Below are positions 8,644 to 17,138 of a DNA stretch of 64,000 nucleotides, piece by piece. The notes under the pieces were generated by a model. The model did not search any database. It was not told the origin of the DNA and worked only from the letters and a program-made list of their open reading frames with translations. Source of the stretch: an uncultured Granulosicoccaceae bacterium. GTDB lineage: Bacteria > Pseudomonadota > Gammaproteobacteria > Granulosicoccales > Granulosicoccaceae. How positions within the stretch are numbered: the stretch's first letter is position 1; the number at the start of each line of letters is the position of its first letter. The DNA is taken from contig CALHOU010000090.1 in NCBI GenBank assembly GCA_938035945.1, positions 1-64,000 on the forward strand. Direction: 5' to 3'. Position numbers and translations under genes: made by a program.

Positions 8644-10509
8644 TTAGTCTTCGGCGAACAACTCTACCAGCTGTCGCGTCATCACGTCAGCTAATTGCGA
8701 TACGTCATGAATAGTGGTCGCGCGTCGATAATATTTACTCACATCGTGGGCTATGCCGATGGCCACCAACTCGACTTCGTCTTGTCGCTCAATGGTGCCC
8801 ACTACATGCCGTAGGTGCTTTTCTAGAAAGCGCCCTGGGTTTGTTGACAAAGTGGAGTCATCGATTGGCGCACCATCAGAGATCATCATTAGAATTTTAC
8901 GATGCTCTGTGCGTTGCAGCAGCCGGCCATAAGCCCATTGCAAGGCCTCGCCATCGATATTTTCTTTCAATAAACCCTTACGCATCATCAAACCTAAGCT
9001 GCGCTTGGATTGACGGTATGGCATGTCGGCCGACTTATAAATAATATGACGTAAATCGTTTAGCCTGCCCGGATTTGCAGGATACCCAGCCTCGACCCAC
9101 CGCTCGCGTGATTTACCACCCTTCCAGGCCACCGTGGTAAAGCCAAGCACCTCTACTTTCACACCGCAACGCTCAAGCGTTGAAGCCAGGATATCGGCCG
9201 ATACGGCAGCCACTCGAATTGAGCGACCATGCATTGAACCGGAATTATCCAGCAACAAGGTCACAACCGTGTCACGAAAATCCGTGTCACGCTCTTGCTT
9301 AAAGGTGAGTGGTGCCAGTGGCTCGGTTAGCACACGAGTTAAACGCGAACAATCAAGCTGACCTTCGTCTTGATCAAAATCCCAACTGCGTTGCTGTTGC
9401 GCGAGCAACACCCTTTGCAGGCGATTGGCAAACCGCCCGACCAGTTTTTGCAAATCACCTAAATGTTGATCAAGCTGTTCGCGCAAACGAATCAATTCTT
9501 CTGTGGCGCAAATATCGGCGGGCCGAACCACTTCGTCATAGTCGGTGCTGTACACGTGATAATCGTTTTTCTCACGCTCTTTTAGCTCTAATTCTTTTAG
9601 ACGACGCTGCGCGCCCGGATTTTCAGATTGATCATCGGATACTTCATCAGGCTCTGCCGCATCGCCCGTGTCTTCTGCCTCACCCTGCTGTTCTTCGCCA
9701 CTATCAGACTCGTTGGCGTCATCCATGCCCATGTCGGTGTCGTCTGATTCATTCGATGGGTCTTGATCAACGGTTTCTTTTTCATCGGCATCATCGCCAA
9801 TCTCATCTTCTGAGTCGGGGTTTTCGCTATCGCCATGTTCGATTTTTAGGCTGCGCAATAGTTCGCTAAAAGCGCGCGCATAGTCCGCTTGCTGATCAAG
9901 TGTGAAGTTATTTTCTTCAAATGCCGGGTCTACATTCTCACCTAACCATTCACGCCAACCGTCCAAAGCATCCGATGCGGCCTGAGGCAACTCACCCCCT
10001 AGGCGCTCACGTACATACAGAGACAACGCATGTTCTATCCCGACGCGGTTCGAATCAGCATCAATTGCATTACTGTGTTTATGCTGAAGCGCATCGTTTA
10101 TGGCGCGGTAACGTTGATCAAGCGCGGCATTTAAATTGTCGGCAACGCCGTCGTACTGTTTTGCACCTAGCAATTCGATTCGTGTTTGTTCGGCCAACGC
10201 AAAACAGCGCTGAGACGTGTCGGTCTTGGGTTGCACGCGTTGGTGCAATTTAGAATCGTGAAACTGACGATGCAATGCCAAAGCATCACTTCTGCCTCGG
10301 GTTTCATTGCGTTGTTGTTCACTGGCATTTATTGGGAACGCTGGCATGGTTGCGGCGTTCAGATCAACATCTTCAGCCTGTTCATCAAACTCAATGTTAA
10401 TGCTAGGGTCGCTAGCGATCGCACGCGCACACGCTGTGGTCGACTGTTTAAAATCAGTCGCACCGCGTTCCGCATTCCGTGCAGGTTGATTCGAATTACT
10501 AGCCGGCAT
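8644..10509 (-). CDS. cobT: CobT-type cobaltochelatase subunit (VWA protein)
   Basis: 621 residues from the ATG at 10509, which overlaps the end of cobS by 11 bases; a longer frame to 10581 would run deep into cobS. The architecture is that of CobT: an alpha-helical N-terminus, a very acidic Asp/Glu linker (about 226-298), and a C-terminal von Willebrand A domain whose metal-ion site DNSGSM is at about 421-426, with a later '[12 protein letters not shown]' strand. In aerobic cobalamin synthesis, CobT, CobS and CobN together insert cobalt into hydrogenobyrinate diamide with ATP. Neither CobN nor other cobalamin genes are present in the window, so the pair could instead act as a MoxR-VWA-type chaperone, possibly for the adjacent divergent DNA-processing genes. 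Confidence 0.88.
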   Translation of the reverse strand: MPASNSNQPARNAERGATDFKQSTTACARAIASDPSINIEFDEQAEDVDLNAATMPAFPINASEQQRNETRGRSDALALHRQFHDSKLHQRVQPKTDTSQRCFALAEQTRIELLGAKQYDGVADNLNAALDQRYRAINDALQHKHSNAIDADSNRVGIEHALSLYVRERLGGELPQAASDALDGWREWLGENVDPAFEENNFTLDQQADYARAFSELLRSLKIEHGDSENPDSEDEIGDDADEKETVDQDPSNESDDTDMGMDDANESDSGEEQQGEAEDTGDAAEPDEVSDDQSENPGAQRRLKELELKEREKNDYHVYSTDYDEVVRPADICATEELIRLREQLDQHLGDLQKLVGRFANRLQRVLLAQQQRSWDFDQDEGQLDCSRLTRVLTEPLAPLTFKQERDTDFRDTVVTLLLDNSGSMHGRSIRVAAVSADILASTLERCGVKVEVLGFTTVAWKGGKSRERWVEAGYPANPGRLNDLRHIIYKSADMPYRQSKRSLGLMMRKGLLKENIDGEALQWAYGRLLQRTEHRKILMMISDGAPIDDSTLSTNPGRFLEKHLRHVVGTIERQDEVELVAIGIAHDVSKYYRRATTIHDVSQLADVMTRQLVELFAED

Positions 10510-11485
10510 CTGCCTGCGGTAGCTCTTCACCGAACACGCGCTGATACAGTTCAGCGATAAGCGCCCGCTCCGCTGGGTCACACTTATTCAGGAACACTAA
10601 TTCAAACGCCAAGGTGGGTTCTTTAAAGAAGGTGAGGTTTTGTGTCCATGTGATAACCGTGCGTGGGCTCATCACGGTGGCAAGGTCACCATTTTTAAAT
10701 GCATTACGGGTTAAGTTGGCCAAGGCCACCATGTTCTTAACCAGACGTTCGCCTTCTGCATTTTGTAAGTGCGGTGCTTTAGCCAGCACTACACGCTCTT
10801 CAAGCTCTGCTGGTAAATAGTTTAGAACCGTGGTGATATTCCAACGATCCATTTGCGCTTGGTTGATTTGCTGCGTGCCATGGTACAAGCCTGTGGTGTC
10901 GCCCAAACCGACCGTGTTCGCTGTGGCGAAAAAGCGGAATGCTGGGTGTGGTGATAACACGCGGCTTTGATCAAGCAGCGTAAGCTTACCGGTGGATTCG
11001 AGTACTCGTTGAATAACAAACATAACATCGGGCCGGCCAGCATCGTACTCATCAAATACCAAAGCAACGTTGCGCTGATAAGCCCATGGCAAAATCCCAT
11101 CCTGGAATTCGGTTACTTGCTTACCGTCTTGCAGAACAATCGCATCTTTACCGATCAAGTCTATACGACTAACGTGGCTATCTAAGTTGATGCGCAAGCA
11201 CGGCCAATTTAAACGCGCCGCTACCTGCTCAACGTGCGTCGATTTGCCGGTGCCGTGGTAGCCACTGATTAGTACACGCCAGTCATTGGCGAATCCTGAC
11301 AAAATCGCAAGCGTTGTGCGTTTGTCGAAAATGTAGGTTGGGTCTAGTTCTGGCACACGCTCGCTGCGCTCACTGTAAGCGGGTACGGTGATGTCCACAT
11401 CAATACCAAATACCTCTGAAACAGAGACGGTCGTATCTGGCATTGGGCTTAACGATGCAGCGCTATTTTGGTTCGACTCCAGCAT
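10499..11485 (-). CDS. cobS: CobS-type cobaltochelatase subunit (AAA+ ATPase)
   Basis: A 328-residue AAA+ ATPase of the CobS/MoxR group. The N-terminal '[18 protein letters not shown]' is the CobS recognition segment. Walker A is GYHGTGKST (75-83), Walker B is LVFDEYDAG (142-150), and the sensor region '[19 protein letters not shown]' follows. Length and motifs match alphaproteobacterial CobS closely. With CobT it forms the ATPase ring that drives CobN. It is the first gene of a cobS-cobT operon whose promoter lies in the 169-base divergent region 11486-11654. Without CobN here, true chelatase function cannot be confirmed from this window. Confidence 0.9.
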   Translation of the reverse strand: MLESNQNSAASLSPMPDTTVSVSEVFGIDVDITVPAYSERSERVPELDPTYIFDKRTTLAILSGFANDWRVLISGYHGTGKSTHVEQVAARLNWPCLRINLDSHVSRIDLIGKDAIVLQDGKQVTEFQDGILPWAYQRNVALVFDEYDAGRPDVMFVIQRVLESTGKLTLLDQSRVLSPHPAFRFFATANTVGLGDTTGLYHGTQQINQAQMDRWNITTVLNYLPAELEERVVLAKAPHLQNAEGERLVKNMVALANLTRNAFKNGDLATVMSPRTVITWTQNLTFFKEPTLAFELVFLNKCDPAERALIAELYQRVFGEELPQADAG

Positions 11486-11654
11486 GGAATGTAAGGCTCT
11501 TTATCCGGCTTAAAACCCCATCCTACACGCAGCGGCGAGCGCTGTGGTTGATCACGTGCAAAACAGGTCGAAAAATGTGAAGTTCACAATTCGCGCAGAC
11601 AATTCAGGTGCGATTAAGTAGCCCTGCTCGCAGCTCTCACATACACTAAGGCTC
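11486..11654. promoter_or_regulatory. Divergent promoter region, cobS versus primase-polymerase gene, with palindrome
   Basis: This 169-base gap must hold both promoters. It contains a perfect interrupted palindrome, TGTGAAGTTCACA, at 11576-11588, and the smaller palindromes TGATCA and CACGTG nearby (about 11549-11558). TACACT at 11642-11647 is a possible -10 element very close to the plus-strand start. The palindrome is a candidate operator for shared control. It is not a CRP site, because its half-sites are only three bases apart. Confidence 0.45.
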
Positions 11655-12899
11655 ATGGCCAGCACACACGAAATTATTGGCGAGGAATGGCGCGAACGAG
11701 CAACCGAACTTGCCGATTGGGCAGCACTTCGCCTGGTTAATCGTAAAGATGTCTGGGGGCAATACTCGGTTCCCACCCCAACCGAACGACGAGAAACCGG
11801 CAGAACCTACAAAGCCATGACGCTACCCGCCAAGGCCCAGCGCGGGGGCGACAAGGTCACCTTGGATAAACTGACTCGACACTTCGCCAGCCGCCGGTTA
11901 CGCAAACCACAATTGATTGGCCTGCACGCCAAATCAAAACAAACCACCAGTCGCTGGTTTGGATTGGATATCGATTGCCACGACCCCGACGCCCCAGAAG
12001 CCCAAGACCTGGCTCGACGAAACCTCAATGCCTGCGTGACCTGGTATCGCAAACTACAAGACATGGGGCACGACCCAATTTTGTTTGATTCCAATGGTGC
12101 CGGTGGTTTTCACATCTGGGTTTTGTTTGCCGAGCCTGCACCCACGGCTCAGGTGTTCAATTTCGCGCAATGGGTGGTTTCTGATTGGGAAAAACTGCAG
12201 CTCGAAAAATTACCAGAAACGTTTCCTAAAACCGTTAAAGATGGAAGCTTAGGCTCATGGTTCAGATTGCCAGGACTGCACCACACGCGCGATCACTATG
12301 CGGCCGTTTGGGCTGGTGATGATGGTTTGGATGACCCTTGGTTGACCGGACACGCCGCCATTGATGTGATGTTAGCCAATGTGCCTGGCCCGCCGCCCGT
12401 GATACCGGGTGAGCAAAACAATACAGCGCTAAAAAAATCAACAGTGAACAAACCCAAAGACGCCGAACCGGGTAATTCGCCGCCACCGAAAAGTGATCGC
12501 AGCTTTGCACGAAATCAAAAACCGCGAATATGCGTTGATTTAGATGGTGTATTGGCCGCTCGGGTAGAAGGCAGTGCCATCGGCCCACCGATAGACGGCG
12601 CTGTTGAATTTACCCGCAACATCGCCTCCCGCGCAGAGATCATTATTTTTACCGCACGTTTTTCAACGCGCAGCGCTAAACCCAGGAGCGAAAAATCAAC
12701 CAAGGAACTGGAAGCGCGAATTAAAAAATGGCTCGATGCACATGGCTTTAGCTACGACTCTATTAACACCACGCAGGCCAAACCCATAGCTTCGGCCTAT
12801 GTCGATGACCGAGCGATCAGCTGCCAACCCTTAAAGATGGGTATGCAAGCGTTCGACACCGCTTTGAATAGCATCGACGCTTTGTGTCATATTAAATAA
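11655..12899 (+). CDS. Primase-polymerase (AEP superfamily) fused to a HAD phosphatase
   Basis: A 414-residue two-domain protein. Residues about 85-235 look like an archaeo-eukaryotic primase/PrimPol catalytic core: the metal motif DIDCHD (105-110), then the SNGAGGFHIW motif (146-155) resembling the usual 'sGxGxHxW', then RLPGLHH (204-210). A Pro/Lys-rich linker (245-288) follows. Residues 290-400 are a HAD phosphatase: VDLDGV (294-299, nucleophile and acid Asp), FTAR (332-335, motif II), KP (376-377) and YVDDRA (382-387, motif IV). The predicted roles are nucleotide addition or priming, and removal of phosphates, possibly from DNA ends. It heads a plus-strand run of DNA-processing genes and diverges from cobS. 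Both domain calls come from motif reading. Confidence 0.75.
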   Translation: MASTHEIIGEEWRERATELADWAALRLVNRKDVWGQYSVPTPTERRETGRTYKAMTLPAKAQRGGDKVTLDKLTRHFASRRLRKPQLIGLHAKSKQTTSRWFGLDIDCHDPDAPEAQDLARRNLNACVTWYRKLQDMGHDPILFDSNGAGGFHIWVLFAEPAPTAQVFNFAQWVVSDWEKLQLEKLPETFPKTVKDGSLGSWFRLPGLHHTRDHYAAVWAGDDGLDDPWLTGHAAIDVMLANVPGPPPVIPGEQNNTALKKSTVNKPKDAEPGNSPPPKSDRSFARNQKPRICVDLDGVLAARVEGSAIGPPIDGAVEFTRNIASRAEIIIFTARFSTRSAKPRSEKSTKELEARIKKWLDAHGFSYDSINTTQAKPIASAYVDDRAISCQPLKMGMQAFDTALNSIDALCHIK

Positions 12900-12934
12900 G
12901 TATTTAACGTCCCACAAAACTATCAACTAACGCC

Positions 12935-13561
12935 ATGGCCCGCTCACTGTCATTCTCGATTAAGAACACTGAATTTGATGCAGAAATTATCAAAGTTGAT
13001 CGTTCTCATCTCTACGGTACGGTCAGTATTGAAACCGCTGATATGAACGGTGCGCGCTGCGCTGTGGCCACGCTCGCGGTGGACGGTAAAACGCTAATAC
13101 CTAAAGGCGGGACTGCCTTGGGCTATATAAACCCCGACGGTGAATGGGTTAGCCGCGATGAATTGCAACCGGTCGATCTGGATGGTGAGCCGGTCGAGGA
13201 AGTTGAATCAAGCTTCGACGCACCGATCGTGTTAGATAAAAAATGCGACGCTGAAGAATTTTTAAACCATAGCGTACGATTGGTTTATCGACTGGATGCC
13301 GAAGCGTTTCCAGCAGAACTTATGAGTGAATTAAAAGCCGGCACTCTTTTCCAATTCGGCTTTAGCTATCGTGGCGGCGTGGGCTACGACCCAGCCTTTA
13401 TACTCGGCGATGAAGATGACAATGTGTGGATGATGGTTACACGCGAAAACCGCGTTGAGTCGGTTGGCTTAGCACAAGCAGCCGTTTGTTACGGTGAAAA
13501 CCTGGATGAGGACACTGATGATGAAGACACCAGTGATAGCATCGACTTCAGCATGTTGTAG
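12935..13561 (+). CDS. Uncharacterised acidic protein of the PrimPol-ligase locus
   Basis: 208 residues that I do not recognise. It starts 35 bases after the PrimPol-HAD gene and ends eight bases before the next gene, so it is probably co-transcribed. There is no signal peptide or membrane segment. The body looks beta-rich, with several 'V.LDG..' strands and a 'GFSYRGGVGYDPAFILGDEDDNVW' region (about 148-171), and the C-terminal tail (about 188-204) is strongly acidic (EDTDDEDTSD). The tail could be a DNA mimic or a protein-docking segment. Its role in the locus is unknown. Confidence 0.6.
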   Translation: MARSLSFSIKNTEFDAEIIKVDRSHLYGTVSIETADMNGARCAVATLAVDGKTLIPKGGTALGYINPDGEWVSRDELQPVDLDGEPVEEVESSFDAPIVLDKKCDAEEFLNHSVRLVYRLDAEAFPAELMSELKAGTLFQFGFSYRGGVGYDPAFILGDEDDNVWMMVTRENRVESVGLAQAAVCYGENLDEDTDDEDTSDSIDFSML

Positions 13562-13569
13562 GAAACACT

Positions 13570-14280
13570 ATGCCAAATATTAATCTGTCAGATAAACGTA
13601 ATCGCGACGCTGTCGTCAAGGCTGAAAGTATTGGCGTTGATGAACCAATACGTTATCTCGGACCTAAAGGCGGTCAAACGTATACACGCCGCGTTTTAAA
13701 GTCGACTACAGCACACGACTACGAAACTTTATTTGAAGCACACGGTGACGCGGAAAATATTTCCCAAGCACTGATCAATGGTGACCCAGAAGTTGACATC
13801 GAACGCTTCGGGCAATTTTTATGGAACACCAGCAAAGTTTACATAACGCCCGATGAAGAACTCGTGTTTCGTGTACAACAAACCGAAGTGGTGCGCGACA
13901 CAACCGGTAAACTCATCACTAAACGCAATCGCGAAAGTGAAGAGCCGAATGTGGATGCCGATATTCCGCTGCGCTGGACGGGTAAATTAATTCCTAAAGC
14001 GCAAGCTATTCGCAAATTCGTGTTTACCGCCAAATTGCAGGTCGTGCACATCAACGGTCTGACTTATGACTTCCTGTATGCCATGGCAGAGGAGCTTGCC
14101 AAGGAAAAAAGCCTGATGCTGCTAGGCGCTGGCGAGGATGGCAAACAACCCTTGATATTTCGCCGCGGCTCGATTCCCTATCGGGCATTTCTAGAGGGCC
14201 GCGTGGTTGATAAACGCTACACACTACTATTGCATTTGAGCAATATGGAGTTAAAAAGACGAGTTTCGAACCGCGAATAA
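13570..14280 (+). CDS. Uncharacterised protein of the PrimPol-ligase locus
   Basis: 236 residues with no family I can name. An N-terminal 'IRYLGPKGGQTYTRR' block (about 27-41) is basic and Gly-rich. The middle has alternating charged helices. The C-terminal half ('RKFVFTAKLQVVHINGLTYDFLYAMAEEL', about 147-175, then 'IFRRGSIPYRAFLEGR') has alternating strands and helices, suggesting a compact soluble domain. It follows the previous gene after eight bases. It may be a nucleic-acid-binding partner of the PrimPol or ligase, but that rests only on position. An opposite-strand hemJ separates it from the ligase gene. Confidence 0.6.
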   Translation: MPNINLSDKRNRDAVVKAESIGVDEPIRYLGPKGGQTYTRRVLKSTTAHDYETLFEAHGDAENISQALINGDPEVDIERFGQFLWNTSKVYITPDEELVFRVQQTEVVRDTTGKLITKRNRESEEPNVDADIPLRWTGKLIPKAQAIRKFVFTAKLQVVHINGLTYDFLYAMAEELAKEKSLMLLGAGEDGKQPLIFRRGSIPYRAFLEGRVVDKRYTLLLHLSNMELKRRVSNRE

Positions 14281-14343
14281 AGCCATCCTGGACCTGCCAT
14301 CTTGAACCTGCCTTCTTGAACCTGATAGCCAAGTGGGCCAGTA

Positions 14344-14775
14344 TTAAAACGGTCTAACCACCACTAATATCACGATAAGAATTAATGCAATAAACGGCAA
14401 TTCATTTGCAAGCTTTAATTGCTTTGGTGTGATGGTCGCCTCACCGGCATCGATTGCTTTGCCCGTTTTGATGTAAAACCCGTGCAGCCCCGATACACAC
14501 ACCACCAAAAATAGCTTTGCCCAAATCCAACCGAACTGAAACACGGCAGGATTCTTCGCCAACAAGCCAATACCTAATACCCAAACCACAATCATGCTTG
14601 GCGTCATAATGATGCGGCGCAGCCGTGCTGAAGCATCGCTCATGGTGTCGAATAGCTCGCTACCCTTAGTCGCTGAGAGCTGATGGATTTTGTATCGCGG
14701 ATACACCAACAGCCCAGCCATCCATGCGACCACAAATATAATGTGCGCAGCTTTTAACCAAAGATACACGTTCAT
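14344..14775 (-). CDS. hemJ: Protoporphyrinogen IX oxidase HemJ
   Basis: A 143-residue membrane protein with four hydrophobic segments, the normal size of HemJ (UPF0093). It opens with the family signature 'LWLKAAHIIFVVAWMAGLL' (residues 5-23, including a conserved His) followed by YPRYKIH. HemJ oxidises protoporphyrinogen IX to protoporphyrin IX in haem synthesis, using the respiratory chain as electron sink. It is the only gene of the 11.7-17.0 kb stretch on the minus strand and splits the DNA-processing locus. No other haem genes are near. Confidence 0.88.
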   Translation of the reverse strand: MNVYLWLKAAHIIFVVAWMAGLLVYPRYKIHQLSATKGSELFDTMSDASARLRRIIMTPSMIVVWVLGIGLLAKNPAVFQFGWIWAKLFLVVCVSGLHGFYIKTGKAIDAGEATITPKQLKLANELPFIALILIVILVVVRPF

Positions 14776-14867
14776 AGCGCTTCGCCTTATTCATTAACAG
14801 ACAGTATTCACAGCCAGATAGTACACTGTTCGTATTAATTTAGAGCAGCCAACACGGCCTAGACCCT

Positions 14868-16331
14868 ATGCCATTACTGTCCAAACCGCTGACCCAAAAA
14901 ATCGGAGACTACGGCACCGGCAAAGCTGCAGAGTCACTGGCTGACCCTGCCAAACTACAAGCAACCCGCATGCGCAGGCGCCAGCTCAGCCGCATGACCA
15001 AAGCCTACGACCGCCCTACCGCAAAGGCCCGACTCCCTGAAACCGACTACGCGATCAGCCGTAAAGTTGACGGCGAATTTACCGTGTTGTTTTTCAGCGA
15101 GGGCGATGTCATCACATTAAACCCCGGTGGCACCTTGCGCGCAGGTGCGGCGTTTCATAAGGAGGCCGCGCAGCGTTTAGCCGATGCCGGAATCAAAGAA
15201 GCCATGCTCGGCGGCGAACTGCATGTCCGACATCAAGACGGCAGGCGCGAACGTGTGCACGATGTGGTGCAAGTAGCTCGCTCACCCGACAACCAGGAAG
15301 CTGTCGATAGTTTATGTTTCGCGGTTTTCAATATCTATGACATTGATGGTACCGACCTCTCCATGCACTACGACCAGGCCATGAGTCAGGCCAAAGCCCT
15401 GTTTGGTGAAGGCGACCGAATTTTTCCTGTTGAAATGCACGTTGGCAATCGCGACAAAGCGTTAGAGCTGTTTGATCAGTGGGTAGAACAAGAAGGTTCG
15501 GAAGGCATCGTCTTACGCAGTGATAGCGCTGGCATTTTTAAAGTGAAGCCTCGTCACTCCATTGATCTTGCGATCCTCGGGTATTCCGAAGGTGTGGATG
15601 ATCGGGCTGGCATGCTGCACAGTATGCTTATTGGTGTGGTGCGCGATGATCAACACGCACACATTGTTGGCCGCGTCGGTGGCGGTTATTCAGATGAGCA
15701 ACGCATCAGTCTCTTAAAGCAATTGCGCGAGCTGGATGTTGAAAGTGACTATGCCGAAGTCAACTCCGATCGCGTCGCCTACCGCATGATCAAACCGGGA
15801 CTTGTCGCTGAAATTTCCTGCCTTGATGTTATCGCCACCACTTCTCACGGTAGTCCGATTGATCGCATGGTGGTTGAGTGGAACGAAGAGGGTAGTGCTT
15901 GGCGAGGCGTGCGACGCTTACCGCTATGCAGTATTATTTCGCCGCAGTTTGTTCGCCTGCGCGAGGATAAAGCATTCAGCGCCGTTGATGTAGGGTTGGA
16001 GCAACTGGTTGATATTGTGAACATCCCAACCAGTGAACACGGCAAACTCGATGCATTAAATTTACCTCAGAGTACGATCTTGGAGCGCTCTGTGGCGACC
16101 AAAACGCTCAAAGGCGCCACCATGGTACGCAAGCTTCTATTGTGGCAAACCAATAAGGCCGAGGCATCCCGCGATTTCCCGGGCTATGTGTTGCACCTAA
16201 CCGACTACAGCCCAAATCGTAAAGAACCACTCAATCACGAGATATGCGTAAGCGACTCCGAAGAACAAATTCGCCAGCTATTTGTCGACTGGAAGACACA
16301 GTATTACAAGCGTGGCTGGGAAGAGATGTAA
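14868..16331 (+). CDS. ATP-dependent DNA ligase
   Basis: A 487-residue ATP-dependent polynucleotide ligase. Motif I is SRKVDGE (64-70) with nucleotidyl-accepting Lys66. GGELHV (115-120) supplies the motif Ia/II-like Glu, FAVFNIYDIDG (151-161) is motif III, EGIVLR (212-217) is motif IV and FKVKP (224-228) is motif V. The C-terminal half includes an OB-fold-like region ('IVGRVGGGYSDEQ'). No LigD-type polymerase or phosphoesterase domain is fused, and no Ku gene is nearby. Its stop is six bases before the EEP-enzyme gene, so the two are surely co-transcribed. The expected role is sealing nicks or breaks after processing by the locus partners. Confidence 0.85.
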   Translation: MPLLSKPLTQKIGDYGTGKAAESLADPAKLQATRMRRRQLSRMTKAYDRPTAKARLPETDYAISRKVDGEFTVLFFSEGDVITLNPGGTLRAGAAFHKEAAQRLADAGIKEAMLGGELHVRHQDGRRERVHDVVQVARSPDNQEAVDSLCFAVFNIYDIDGTDLSMHYDQAMSQAKALFGEGDRIFPVEMHVGNRDKALELFDQWVEQEGSEGIVLRSDSAGIFKVKPRHSIDLAILGYSEGVDDRAGMLHSMLIGVVRDDQHAHIVGRVGGGYSDEQRISLLKQLRELDVESDYAEVNSDRVAYRMIKPGLVAEISCLDVIATTSHGSPIDRMVVEWNEEGSAWRGVRRLPLCSIISPQFVRLREDKAFSAVDVGLEQLVDIVNIPTSEHGKLDALNLPQSTILERSVATKTLKGATMVRKLLLWQTNKAEASRDFPGYVLHLTDYSPNRKEPLNHEICVSDSEEQIRQLFVDWKTQYYKRGWEEM

Positions 16332-16337
16332 AAAACC

Positions 16338-17045
16338 ATGCGAATTTTAAGCTGGAATATTTTGCAAGGCGGTGGCAAGCGTAGTCACGACATTGCAGAT
16401 GCCATTCAGGCGTTGCAGCCAGATATCGCAGTGCTACAGGAATTTCGAAACAGCAAGGCAGCGGTACCCATTCTCGATGCCATCAAAGCACTTGGTCTCT
16501 CCCATGTACACAGAGCCTCAAGCGATGCGCGTAAAAACACAGTGATGATGGCCAGTCGTTATCCATTGAGCATTGCACCGGTTGTTACATCACTCGACGA
16601 TGACTTGTTATTTTGTGCACGTATTGAGTATGGGTCAGAACTAAACGATGAGCTCACTGTTTTTGCAGGCCACTTACCGCAAAAGAAAAAACAAATCCCC
16701 TACCTCGATGCCTTATACCAACTCGATGTTAAACAGTTCGACAAAGCCATGATCATTGGTGATATCAATTGCGGAATCCCGTATGAGGATTCGGACACCA
16801 AGAGCTTTGATAACACACATATATTTCAGTCAATTTTGGGCAAAGGCTGGATTGACAGTTGGCGCAGTAGAAATAAGAGCGCGAAAGAATTTAGCTGGGT
16901 AAGCTCACGTGGCAATGGGTATCGTTATGATCATTGTTTGTGTACGCCGCAGTTGGATGATTGCATAGAGTTGGTTACTTATAAACACGCGCTGCGTGGG
17001 CCAGGATTATCGGACCACAGTGCGCTGGTCTTGGATATTAAATAA
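16338..17045 (+). CDS. Endonuclease/exonuclease/phosphatase (EEP) family protein
   Basis: A 235-residue enzyme of the exonuclease III/APE1/DNase I fold. Metal and catalytic motifs are in order: SWNILQ (5-10), LQEF with Glu35, GDIN (141-144) and SDHSA (225-229). Length fits a single EEP domain. Members cleave phosphodiesters in DNA, RNA or lipids; next to a DNA ligase and a PrimPol, a role in trimming damaged DNA ends or abasic sites is the simplest reading. It lies six bases after the ligase gene and is the last gene of the unit, followed by a 14-bp inverted repeat. Confidence 0.82.
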   Translation: MRILSWNILQGGGKRSHDIADAIQALQPDIAVLQEFRNSKAAVPILDAIKALGLSHVHRASSDARKNTVMMASRYPLSIAPVVTSLDDDLLFCARIEYGSELNDELTVFAGHLPQKKKQIPYLDALYQLDVKQFDKAMIIGDINCGIPYEDSDTKSFDNTHIFQSILGKGWIDSWRSRNKSAKEFSWVSSRGNGYRYDHCLCTPQLDDCIELVTYKHALRGPGLSDHSALVLDIK

Positions 17046-17085
17046 ATCCAATTCAGCCGTAAAAAATTACTTACCTAAAAATAGC

Positions 17086-17130
17086 GCAGCACAATAGCCG
17101 GCAACAGAAAAGTGTTGGCTATTGTGCTGC
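17086..17130. terminator. Strong inverted repeat between convergent genes
   Basis: GCAGCACAATAGCC (17086-17099) and GGCTATTGTGCTGC (17117-17130) are perfect complements around a 17-base loop. The hairpin lies between the converging EEP and amidohydrolase genes, so it may stop transcription from both sides, although no clear T-tract follows on either strand. Confidence 0.55.
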
Positions 17131-17138
17131 ATTGGCTG

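Noticed and set aside
9309-9869. 186-codon plus-strand open frame opposite cobT
   Set aside because: Rich in Arg, His and Cys with no plausible fold; lies over well-conserved CobT sequence and the acidic linker.
11576-11588. CRP binding site in the cobS/PrimPol region
   Set aside because: TGTGA and TCACA are separated by three bases, not six.
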